Part shown: piece by piece, positions 9,746 to 17,816 of the stretch | How positions within the stretch are numbered: position 1 is the stretch's first letter | Layout: every line of letters starts with the position of its first letter | Assembly (NCBI GenBank): GCA_001970955.1 | Contig: MPUH01001185.1 | Coordinates: 1 to 21,631, forward strand | Length of the DNA stretch: 21,631 bases | Direction of reading: 5' to 3' | Source of the DNA: Stentor coeruleus | Lineage: Eukaryota; Ciliophora; Heterotrichea; Heterotrichida; Stentoridae | Made by a program: the position numbers and the translations under genes | Notes under the pieces: model-generated | What the model was told of the DNA's origin: nothing | What the model saw: the letters and a program-made list of their open reading frames with translations, nothing else | Databases searched by the model: none

Positions 9746-12583
9746 ATGGATCTAGCTTATGCGGATTATATCAAAGATTCGAATCAGTATCTCAGAAACT
9801 TTGCTTCAAAAAAATATTGTGTCACTGATCATTCAATAGGCTTAATTTTAGCCTGCAATCAAAAAGATATTAATAATGAACTGGCCCTTCTTCAGTCATT
9901 AGAAATTGCTTTTAGCGCTTTGAAAAAGCTTGAACTTATAAATTTATGCTATTTGAAGTTCTTTAAATCCTCTGAATATTTCTTAAATCGATACCCTGAT
10001 CTAAACCTAGATTTCCTACAGATTTACATTAGAGTTTGTTTAAATTTACCTCACAGTTCTAGCTTGAGTAATGTATCTGAAATTTTTTGTTGTTGCTTTA
10101 ATAAGCTTATAGGAATTTATGCAAGAAGTATAGATTTAGTGAAAATTATTCATATAGGTAGAAAAAATGCGTGCATGTTTAAGGAAAAACCTAAGATTTT
10201 AAGTGATGAAATCTTTCGAGATATAGAAAAGCTTTCAAGGATTAAAGATGAAGAAAATTTTCCAGAAATCATGCTCACGATTTTTGGAGTATGCAGACAA
10301 TTGAATTTTTCTAGAGGTGAAGGAATTGAAGATTTAGGACTATATCTAGAAACTATTATAAAAATTGTTTATGATGAAAAATTAACTTTGCAGTACTTTG
10401 AGGAATTTTCTAGCAAAATTCAAGGGTTTATAAGGTTATTTTCAGAAGGAACTAGAATCGAGCTAGAAATGTATGAGCAAATGGCTGCTAGCAAACTAGG
10501 ATATGCAAAAGGTCAAGTTTATAGTGCTAGCTCCTCTTATGTAGTTTCATCAAACGCCATCCCTAGAAAAAGCGCAGAGTATTTTGAAAATTCATCAAAA
10601 GAAAAAAAATATTCTAAAGAACCTTCTAATTATGCTTATAACAATTATGAGAAAGAAAGAGAGTTCCACCAAAATATTGACATAATGCATCCTAAAAAAA
10701 ATCAAGAAAGTGCTTTACCAGAAATAAAATCAGAAGAACCTAGTTATATAGAAAATCATCCACTTGAATTTAGTATGCCTAGAGATAGATCTAGAGCTGT
10801 GCCAATGCATTCTAGACAAATCTTAGGTGCTAGGGCATCCAAAAATTTAAAAAAAATACCAGTAAACAACTATGAGATAGCTAGCAAAGATAGTTCAGAA
10901 GAGGCACCGCCAGAAATTATTTTAAACAATTCAAGCCCATTTGAGATTATCCAAGACACTATAAGATACTTGGAGAGCCAGTGGGCTGAAAATAATAGCT
11001 TCAATGATAAAGAATTAAAAGATATTTTTTCTGAGTTTTACAACCAAACTGTCGAATTTCAAGTTGAGCTTGCTAAATGCTTAAAGAGTTCAATTAATGA
11101 ATATAAAATAGATAGCAGAAATTTAGAATTTTGGAGAATAATTATACAAACAGCTGATGAATTTATAAAAATTGACCAGAAGAAAGAGCTGGAAAATTTA
11201 TTAGACAAAAAAATGCAGTTTAAAAATCATAGTTCATCTAGGCGTAATGGTCAATTTCGAAAACGTCCTTCTCAACGATCGAGAATTGCAACGGGAACAG
11301 AACATAAAGATCTTACAGACCCTGGGTATAATTCTTCAGATGAGCCACCTGAATTTCAACCTTTAGGAAGCTATGTGGAAAATTTTAGTAAAGAAAATCA
11401 TTTACCAGAAAAGTCATACGCAGTGAATGATGCATTTAGTTCTTTTAATCCTGACTCTTTATTAAATAATTGTGATTCAGTAGATGAACAGAATAAGCAA
11501 TGGGTGAAAGATCCAAATAACATCAGTGAAATAATTGAAAAGAAAATAGAGTCTGCAAGCAATCCAATCAATAAACTCTACAGTTCGGAAATAAAAGTTA
11601 ATTTAATAGAAAAAAATGAAGTAATTGAACAACAATATCCAAAAACGGGGGGGAAAATCGAAGAAGATATATACCAAATATCAATTGAAAATGCTATCGA
11701 AAACCTTACAAATGATGTTTTGAAACTAATAGCAAAGCACAAAGGAGAATATGATGATATAATTGAAATAAATGAGCTGCTTAGTCTTATTAGATCAAAA
11801 TTCAAGGAAAAGTCCCCAAGTGCAACTCTAAAACTAATCGGTTCAGCTCTCATTGGAACATATATAAAGAATTCTGATTTTGATATATTGCTTATAGACT
11901 ATCTAAGTCCAGATCCTGCAAAATTACTTGTTCAGTCACTAAATAATCTTGGAATGGGAAATACTCAACTTAATAATTTTTTTTTGATAACTCCACCCAA
12001 TAAAAACTTTCGATTAAAGATTCAAATAAATGATGAAATGGTTTATGAGCTTTCATCTTTAATCAAAGAATATTGCAAACTTGATTCACGTTGTATTGAA
12101 CTTATAATTTTAATTAAGCTTTGGGCTCAGAAAAATGGATTGCAGGGCCAAGGAATGCCTTCAGGTATTCATTTATCGCTTTTGGTTATTCTTTTTCTAC
12201 AAACTTGCACACCTCAAATTTTTCCTTCCTTGCAATGCTATGAGCATAACCCAAAATATATAAATGGCAATGATGTTTGGTTTCTAACAGGCTCAGATTT
12301 TGAAAGCTGCAATACTCAAAGTTTAGGCGATTTGATTATGTCGTTTTTTGAATTCCTTACAAAATTTTCAGAAAAATCATGTGTAGGAAATATTAGACAA
12401 GCATGCATTTATGAAAATACTGAAACTAATTACTTTTTCTCTATGTTCCATCCATTTACAAATCATGAATTTTCAAGCATCCAAAAAAATAGTCCTGAGA
12501 GTGAACAATTCTTACATCTTCTTAAATATTCTGCCTGCATGCTTCTTTCTAGAGAAAAACTATCAAAGATAATGCCCAGCTAA
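9746..12583 (+). CDS. Non-canonical poly(A) polymerase / terminal uridylyltransferase-like protein (Pol beta superfamily)
   Basis: This is a single-exon gene of 945 residues. The C-terminal 290 residues carry the nucleotidyltransferase core: G699-S700 followed by SDFD with catalytic D711 and D713. Next come LIKLWAQKNGL, a helical region ending ILFLQTCTP, and a PAP-associated domain (SLGDLIMSFFEFLTKF, then FHPFTNHEF). Enzymes of this class (Cid1, GLD-2, TUTases) add A or U to RNA 3' ends. The third catalytic acidic residue, normally D in a V-D-I motif, appears as E768 (VYELS). The loop after it lacks the usual Asn-containing segment, so activity is uncertain. Residues 1-245 are a helical domain that I do not recognise. 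Residues 250-390 and 500-640 are Ser/Lys/Glu-rich and probably disordered, with a helical patch at 395-490. No zinc finger or RRM is visible. Confidence 0.82.
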   Translation: MDLAYADYIKDSNQYLRNFASKKYCVTDHSIGLILACNQKDINNELALLQSLEIAFSALKKLELINLCYLKFFKSSEYFLNRYPDLNLDFLQIYIRVCLNLPHSSSLSNVSEIFCCCFNKLIGIYARSIDLVKIIHIGRKNACMFKEKPKILSDEIFRDIEKLSRIKDEENFPEIMLTIFGVCRQLNFSRGEGIEDLGLYLETIIKIVYDEKLTLQYFEEFSSKIQGFIRLFSEGTRIELEMYEQMAASKLGYAKGQVYSASSSYVVSSNAIPRKSAEYFENSSKEKKYSKEPSNYAYNNYEKEREFHQNIDIMHPKKNQESALPEIKSEEPSYIENHPLEFSMPRDRSRAVPMHSRQILGARASKNLKKIPVNNYEIASKDSSEEAPPEIILNNSSPFEIIQDTIRYLESQWAENNSFNDKELKDIFSEFYNQTVEFQVELAKCLKSSINEYKIDSRNLEFWRIIIQTADEFIKIDQKKELENLLDKKMQFKNHSSSRRNGQFRKRPSQRSRIATGTEHKDLTDPGYNSSDEPPEFQPLGSYVENFSKENHLPEKSYAVNDAFSSFNPDSLLNNCDSVDEQNKQWVKDPNNISEIIEKKIESASNPINKLYSSEIKVNLIEKNEVIEQQYPKTGGKIEEDIYQISIENAIENLTNDVLKLIAKHKGEYDDIIEINELLSLIRSKFKEKSPSATLKLIGSALIGTYIKNSDFDILLIDYLSPDPAKLLVQSLNNLGMGNTQLNNFFLITPPNKNFRLKIQINDEMVYELSSLIKEYCKLDSRCIELIILIKLWAQKNGLQGQGMPSGIHLSLLVILFLQTCTPQIFPSLQCYEHNPKYINGNDVWFLTGSDFESCNTQSLGDLIMSFFEFLTKFSEKSCVGNIRQACIYENTETNYFFSMFHPFTNHEFSSIQKNSPESEQFLHLLKYSACMLLSREKLSKIMPS

Positions 12584-14024
12584 TTTGTAAGAATTTTAGT
12601 TTTATTGGTATTATTTTATATAAAATTTCATTAATGGTAAAACTCATATGATATTCTCATAGAAAATTATATATTAAGTCAATCCCTGAAGCAGGAAAAT
12701 TTATTAGGTTTTCTGCTCTTAAAGCTTCTAAAACAAATTACGCTTTTATAAATTCTTTCATTCTGATTTCTAGCTGATTTTTTCGTTTTCAGAATCCCGA
12801 AGTTTCATTGCGAAATCCTGAGTGGCTGCAGCTTTAAGACAATATTCTACATCATAATTTTTGAATCTTTTTTCTCTGAGAACCTTCTATGTATCATCTA
12901 GTACAAATAAAACATGTTGCAAGCATATTTATTTAGTTCCCATTGCCTCTTCAAGACTAAAAAATATTTTCAACTTTACCAAACTAATAGCTTTTTCTTT
13001 AAATTCATCATTTATATCTTGAATTTCAACCTTAGGTAGTGCTAACTTTATTCTCAACAACTCAGCCTCTGTAGCCTCAAGTTGGTCGCTAAATTATTTC
13101 TTTCGCTCTTAAGCTCATTTACAAAATACATAAATATGGAAATTTCGAAAAGAATCTCTATTATAGTGATCCCATAAATTTAGATATCTGTGACTGTCCA
13201 CTCTGATTATCAGTAGCTGATATTTAGATGATGAAGGGAACTAAATTAACTCGCTCTAAGTACTGAATTGGGACAACAGGAAAAGATGGAAGTCGTAATG
13301 GGTTAAGTTAGCGCGTGCTATTTAGAAAGTAGGATGGCTAATAGATAAAGAAAATAATTCTAAAAAGCTCATTTTCCAACTCTACTGACACTTTTTTTAT
13401 TATTCTTGGTTGAAAATTTCTGCTTATTTTTAACGATAGGAACTGCGATTAGAATTGATTTTGGCTTGCCATAAGCTTAGTCTTTAAAATTGTATTTTCT
13501 TTCAAAAGATCCTTATTGCGAATTTCAAGTTCAAAGTTTGTTTTAATTTTATGTTTTTAATTAATCTTACGAGCTGTGCTGAAAGTTTTTTTATTTATAA
13601 TTCTAGTTTATTTTTTAATTCTCAATTCGTAAAGGTTGAAATATACTTTGGTCTTTTGCTTTTCTGCTAATGAGTTATAATATTTAAGTGGTTGTGAGTT
13701 GTTAGGAGAGATTTTATGGAATTAATCTTGAATTTTTTGAATTGAAGACTCAGCAGCCTATTTTGAGCCTTTAGACTGCTGATGCACAGATAGAGTTTTA
13801 GCATTCTCTCTTATAGGCTCTTCTTCAAAGTCAGCTGCATATTTGTTTATAGTGAATTGACTCGAATACTCTGTCATTTTTTAATTATAAAGCTTTTAAA
13901 TATACACTCAATTGAAAAAACCTCTATATCTCACTTTAAAATCTTTAGAGTTTATATATAAATTAATTCCTTTAATGTTTATATTTATAATAAAAAGCAA
14001 AAGTATGATTAAATTTAACTAAAT
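12584..14024. other. Long gap holding a decayed gene
   Basis: No ORF is intact under the standard code. The minus strand from 13877 to 12758 carries the coiled-coil remnant described separately. Around 13190-13330 the DNA is visibly richer in G and C than its surroundings and includes a short palindromic GCGCG-type stretch. I cannot assign this to a known element. Bases 12584-12757 show nothing. Confidence 0.55.
12758..13877 (-). pseudogene. Decayed coiled-coil protein gene, broken mainly by TAA/TAG
   Basis: On the minus strand an ATG at 13877 opens a frame beginning MTEYSSQFTINKYAADFEEE. Its first 39 codons are clean. It then meets TAG at 13758-13760 and TAA at 13722-13724, 13608-13610, 13557-13559 and 13449-13451, with sensible coiled-coil sequence between them (ELEIRNKDLLKENTILKTKL). 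This frame has no TGA until 13077-13079. A second frame, 13114 to 12761, continues with QLEATEAELLRIKLAL and later VLREKRFKNYDVEYCLKAA. It again meets only TAA/TAG until TGA at 12758-12760. No tiny intron explains the stops. The simplest reading is a pseudogene with nonsense changes plus one frameshift near 13080-13114. I do not recognise the family. Confidence 0.5.
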
Positions 14025-14033
14025 TCAACTTAC
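14019..14033 (-). other. Candidate 15-nt intron at the 3' end of the small basic gene
   Basis: The minus-strand sequence is GTAAGTTGAATTTAG, phase 0. It has the GTAA start, the AG end, the A at -6 and an in-frame stop (TGA) on retention, just like the confirmed introns. The downstream exon would be AT-rich and low in coding character, so it may instead be the plain stop codon and 3' flank. Confidence 0.4.
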
Positions 14034-14516
14034 AAAGGTACTCTTAGATAAACTCCCATTTAGTTTTTTCCTTCTATGATTGACAGGATCAGTATTCTTC
14101 AGATTAAGTAGTTTTTCGGAGTAAGATTTAATAGGAGTAGAAGATAGCGCATATCTTGGCTTTCTATCAAAATCGTTAATTGATACTGCTAAAATGTCTC
14201 TTCCACTTACATGCACTTTATCAAGGTCCTTTATCACAACTTTATTCACCCTTGAAAAGCTTTTATCTCCATATACTCTCTGAATTTTCCTCATCCACTG
14301 ATTTTTTTGAATTTCTATTCCACAGCTTATCAATTTTAATTTGTAATCAATGCTCTGATCCATTTGCTTCATGATGATTTTTTGCATAGGTCTTGAGTCT
14401 TTAGCTTTAGGATTACGCTGGTTTTGCTTTATGGAAAAGAAACGGTCTATAGCTGGTGAATAATTCCGTACTAAAGAAAAAGGTCTAGAGTTGGTTGAAT
14501 AAAAATTAGTAGTCAT
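14025..14516 (-). CDS. Small basic protein of unknown function
   Basis: As an uninterrupted frame this encodes 163 residues rich in Lys, Arg, Ser and Asn, with no membrane segment or recognised domain. It ends KSTFVS then TGA. There are short amphipathic stretches (MQKIIMKQMDQSIDYKLKL) and a conserved-looking centre (KDLDKVHVSGRDILAVSIND). The start lies in a divergent arrangement 108 bp from the repeat-protein gene, so the two may share control. The stop codon falls inside a sequence that has every property of a local intron (14019-14033). Splicing it would replace the last two residues with an Ile/Leu/Asn-rich tail ending at TGA 13908-13910. I prefer the unspliced end because that tail looks like translated non-coding DNA, but the choice is open. 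Confidence 0.65.
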   Translation of the reverse strand: MTTNFYSTNSRPFSLVRNYSPAIDRFFSIKQNQRNPKAKDSRPMQKIIMKQMDQSIDYKLKLISCGIEIQKNQWMRKIQRVYGDKSFSRVNKVVIKDLDKVHVSGRDILAVSINDFDRKPRYALSSTPIKSYSEKLLNLKNTDPVNHRRKKLNGSLSKSTFVS

Positions 14517-14624
14517 TTATATATACACATTTCATTTATACTATTATCTTAATTTGAATTACAAAGTTTCTTTGAACTTCTGCAGATACAAAGCAAATTG
14601 TTTGCATAGCTTTATAATATAATA
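14517..14624. promoter_or_regulatory. Divergent intergenic region (108 bp)
   Basis: This is the short gap between the start codons of the small basic protein (-) and the repeat protein (+). It must hold both promoters. No specific motif can be named. Confidence 0.4.
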
Positions 14625-16079
14625 ATGGAAGGAAGTTATTTGCCAGGAAAACAGCGAGCTAAAATAGCTCAGCAAGGACGTAAATCGCATTTCATCCTTG
14701 GAAAATCAGCAACACCTTTCTCCACAACTCAGAACTCGTTTTTTAAAACTTTTGTTTCAAGCAATTCTCCACAAAATTACTCTGGCTTTAGAACCGCCTC
14801 TCATTTCACTTTAGGAAATGATAATGCTTACAGAAACTCTGAGTTCTGTAACAATTATCGTGTGCATAGTATTGAACCTCGTAAACCAAAACCTAAAGTT
14901 ATTGACTTAACTCCTAGCAGTGTTGTAATGGGGAAACAAAATATGACATTTCTCCCTACAAGTGGAGCTTTTAAAGCCCCACATCCGAACCAAGCTCAAT
15001 CCTATTCAAACTCTCCATCTAAAAATCGAAAGCACAATTTTGAATTAGGAACAGATTCACCGACAAAAGCTAGTGTTATGCATAGTGAATTTTCTCCAGT
15101 TAGAGCCCAGCCAACTGAGAAAATTGATAGAGGGTTGCTAGATTCGCATATCATTATGGGAGGCCACCCAAGTATGTATAAATCAGTAGCCGTAAATGAG
15201 TACTCTAAAAAAGTTGGCTCACCTGGGAAACTGCCAGTACAAAAAGTGAATGATTTGAAAAAAGAGCACTTTATATTAGGAAATGATGATCCTGCTTTAG
15301 TTAGTAATCAAAATACCTCATATAAACCTATCATTTCATCAAAGCAAGGACTAACAAATGAGCAACTTCAGAACCTTAAATCCTCACATTTCAGTTTTAA
15401 AGCAGAAAGTCCTGATTACGTTTCTTCAAGCAAAATGACTATGAAGTATTCACCAACTGAAATGAGAAATCAGGAGTTGTATTTAAAGCAAAATCATGTG
15501 ATTTTTGGAAATGATAAAAATTATCATGTCTCAAATTATACCAATAATCATGTAATGAATTTAAATTCAGCGAGATCAAGAAGTGTAAATGACCCAACTA
15601 GAACTAAAAATGATGAAATGGCTAGTGATGTTATTCTTGGAGTTACTACACCAAATATGACACTGACTTCAAATTCATTTAATAATCAGAAAGGTGGAAG
15701 CCCTGGTAAGTTGGACCCCGGAGTTGAAAAGCATCTTCGAAGCCATCATTATACAATGGGTAACTCAACAAATATATATGAACAATCTCATAAGAATTGG
15801 GGAGTTGGCGATCCTGACCCATCTAGACCTCCTCAAGGGCTAAAGGAAAGCATGGTAGCCACTCATTGGGTGACTGGTTATCATCAAGAAAATCTTAATA
15901 CTAGCACGAAAAGAGAATTTAAATCTCAAGTTGCTGAAAAAAGAGAGATTGAGAAATACTTGAAAAAGCATAATCACAATCTTGGTGATAGCTCAAACTC
16001 ATGGAGATCTTCATATAATGGGACTTTCCAATGGATTCAGCCTGTTCCTGATAATTCAAGTAAATTCTCATTTGATTAA
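14625..16079 (+). CDS. Protein of about twelve 39-residue SHFxLG-type repeats, possibly cytoskeletal
   Basis: This is a single-exon gene of 484 residues and is almost entirely repetitive. The repeat core reads approximately [S/N]H-[F/V/I]-x-[L/M/F]-G-[N/x]-[D/x], then 10-15 polar residues, then an aromatic. The cores begin at about residues 21, 59, 98, 136, 174, 214, 254, 290, 334, 373, 413 and 449, with spacings of 36-44 and a mean near 39. GSPGKL occurs at 198 and again at 358, exactly 160 residues (four repeats) apart, both times shortly before a well-conserved core. There is no signal peptide or membrane segment, and Gly, Pro, Ser, Asn and His are abundant. I do not recognise a named family. 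Regular short repeats with His/aromatic anchors in a ciliate suggest a protein that lies along a periodic polymer such as a microtubule, but that is inference. Confidence 0.75.
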   Translation: MEGSYLPGKQRAKIAQQGRKSHFILGKSATPFSTTQNSFFKTFVSSNSPQNYSGFRTASHFTLGNDNAYRNSEFCNNYRVHSIEPRKPKPKVIDLTPSSVVMGKQNMTFLPTSGAFKAPHPNQAQSYSNSPSKNRKHNFELGTDSPTKASVMHSEFSPVRAQPTEKIDRGLLDSHIIMGGHPSMYKSVAVNEYSKKVGSPGKLPVQKVNDLKKEHFILGNDDPALVSNQNTSYKPIISSKQGLTNEQLQNLKSSHFSFKAESPDYVSSSKMTMKYSPTEMRNQELYLKQNHVIFGNDKNYHVSNYTNNHVMNLNSARSRSVNDPTRTKNDEMASDVILGVTTPNMTLTSNSFNNQKGGSPGKLDPGVEKHLRSHHYTMGNSTNIYEQSHKNWGVGDPDPSRPPQGLKESMVATHWVTGYHQENLNTSTKREFKSQVAEKREIEKYLKKHNHNLGDSSNSWRSSYNGTFQWIQPVPDNSSKFSFD

Positions 16080-16611
16080 TCACGTTAAGTATTATTGATT
16101 TATGCTAAAATCAGGTTAAACCTAAAGATATATAAGTTTAATTTTATGAAATAGTATTTTAAATTAATTTAGAAGTAGGCATAACTTTAAGCAATAGTTC
16201 ATTTGTAGAATTCAGCGGATATTTTCATGCTCAGAATTAGTTTAAGATTTCTGTAAAAATTTATTAAGCTGAAAAAACGCTAATTCTCATCCATTGAGAT
16301 AAGCTAAAGTAGTTAATTAAAAATGAAAAGTTTATAAGAAAGCCATATCATTATTATATTGTTTTAGAGCTTGATACTTATTTTTCAATTTAATTATAGG
16401 AACTTTACTTAAAATTATATATAATTATCGATTATAATTTTCTTTACTAATTTAATTTCAAGCATCACAGTTTTATATATAATTATCGATTATAATTTTC
16501 ATTTACTATAATTTAATTTTAAGCATCACAGAAACACTTTTACTATATTATTAGAGTATAAATGTTTCGCAACTTCCATATCAAAAATTGTTTTTAAGAA
16601 AACTTGATTAT
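16080..16611. other. Convergent intergenic region with a short tandem repeat
   Basis: These 532 bp separate the 3' ends of the repeat-protein gene (+) and the four-exon gene (-). No ORF or RNA gene is visible. The only structure is an imperfect 56-58-bp tandem repeat, listed separately. Confidence 0.6.
16415..16530. repeat. Imperfect tandem direct repeat, two copies of 56-58 bp
   Basis: Copy 1 is 16415-16470 and copy 2 is 16473-16530. Both start with the same 28 bases centred on an ATCGAT palindrome, then a TTTACTA-like stretch, and both end in AAGCATCACAG. Copy 2 has small insertions and substitutions. It lies between two convergent genes and may be a recent slippage duplication or part of a 3' processing region. 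Confidence 0.8.
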
Positions 16612-17532
16612 TTATGATAAAGTGGATAAATTACCTTTAGATACTTCGAAAGAGTTTGGATAAAGCTTTGATGATTTCATGAGGCTCCTTGACTTCGCTT
16701 CAGAAACATACGTTGAATTTGTTACTGGTCTGGGAAATAATTTATTCCATGTGTCTTTAGAAAAAACCGAGCAAAATGTTTCGTCTACTTCTTTAGACTT
16801 TTCTCTTTTTCTTAGCATATTCTCAGTAATTCTATAGCTCTCCAAATACGGCTCTCCTTTAATTGGCTCAGGTAGTTTCCAGGAAGTTTGATCTTTGCTT
16901 AATCTTTTATTAAATCTGCTGAAATCGCTCTAAATATTTTTTACATCTCCAGTCCAGCGACTTTTTTTAATAGTTCGAAAAACTGGAAATTTTATAAAGT
17001 GTCCATTTCCAGGCTCTAGCCGATAGCAAGCGTTTTCACTAGCATTTCGTTGAATCCTGCATGCAGTTATTTCTAAACGGTCTCTATATAAAGATTACTT
17101 GTGAATCTGATTGCTTGTAGACTTGCAATCAGTTTTCCTTAGCCAATCCTCACCAAGTTTGAAATACTTTTCAGACTCCAAATGCCCACTACGATAATCT
17201 TCTATGTTTTTGCTAATTTTTTCTTTTTGTTTCATATACCTTTGTAAATTTTACTTTCTTACATATATGTTTGGGTAAATGCTCTTATCTCTAAAATCAT
17301 GCCGTGATGGAATAACAAGTGGCACGGCACCTTGTTTCATTACTATATAATTGTTACTTTGCTCTAGCTCTGGAGACACAGATTTATTGAAGTTTTGAAT
17401 ACGAATATATGCTGATTCACTTAATGCTTCTTTTTTATTCTTATTGATTTTAGTGTTTGCTTTTTTCTTGAAGGATTTTTCTGATTTGTTATTCAATTCT
17501 TCTTGCTTTTTTCGCTGATGTAATGAATACAT
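16612..17532 (-). CDS. Four-exon basic protein of unknown function
   Basis: Exons 17532-17255, 17239-17099, 17083-16945 and 16929-16612 give a 291-residue protein. All three introns are 15 nt. Without splicing, the region looks like two unrelated short ORFs with a non-coding middle. The N-terminal 40 residues are Lys-rich and probably disordered. The middle (IYVRKYMKQKEKISKNIEDY and SEKYFKLGEDWLRKT) is helical and basic. The C-terminal part contains WKLPEPIKGEPYLESYRI and ends NLSTLS. There are no membrane segments and no recognised domain. An in-frame TAA precedes the ATG, which supports the start. Its basic, Trp/Tyr-containing composition resembles many ciliate cytoskeletal proteins, but no function can be assigned. 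Confidence 0.8.
16930..16944 (-). other. 15-nt spliceosomal intron 3 (four-exon gene)
   Basis: The intron is GTAAAAAATATTTAG, phase 0, joining RWTGD to SDFSRF. Retention ends in an in-frame TAG. The A at -6 is present. Confidence 0.9.
17084..17098 (-). other. 15-nt spliceosomal intron 2 (four-exon gene)
   Basis: The intron is GTAATCTTTATATAG, phase 2, joining NQIH-K to DRLEIT. Retention gives TAA at once. The A at -6 is present. Confidence 0.9.
17240..17254 (-). other. 15-nt spliceosomal intron 1 (four-exon gene)
   Basis: The intron is GTAAAATTTACAAAG, phase 2, joining NIYVRK to YMKQKEK. Retention gives TAA at once. It ends AAAG rather than TAG or CAG. The A at -6 is present. Confidence 0.87.
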
Positions 17533-17816
17533 TAATTATTAACTGGCATCATAAATTTAAAGTGATATTTGATAAACATTAAATTATGTTTCATGGAATG
17601 AATTGGTAATTTGTAGTAAAATTTAGACCTCTTGCATAGTTTGAATTTAGTTATTATATTATATAAATGTATTCTTTGCCTTTTAAAAACTAAAATGACT
17701 ATTTTAGTATAATTTTTTTTCAAAATAACTCTAGTATGATTAAAGCTTACAGCTATTTTCACAAGAAATAAAATATATATAGCCATGAATAAAAATATAT
17801 TATTCTAGGAAGAGAA

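Noticed and set aside
17251..17532. Stand-alone 93-residue gene, and a stand-alone 77-residue gene at 16612-16845
   Set aside because: Three 15-nt introns connect them and the middle region into a 291-residue protein with one continuous frame.
17532..17786. 84-codon minus-strand ORF
   Set aside because: It reads as AT-rich non-coding DNA (Ile, Lys, Phe, Tyr runs), overlaps the next gene's start, has no domain and sits in a short intergenic gap.
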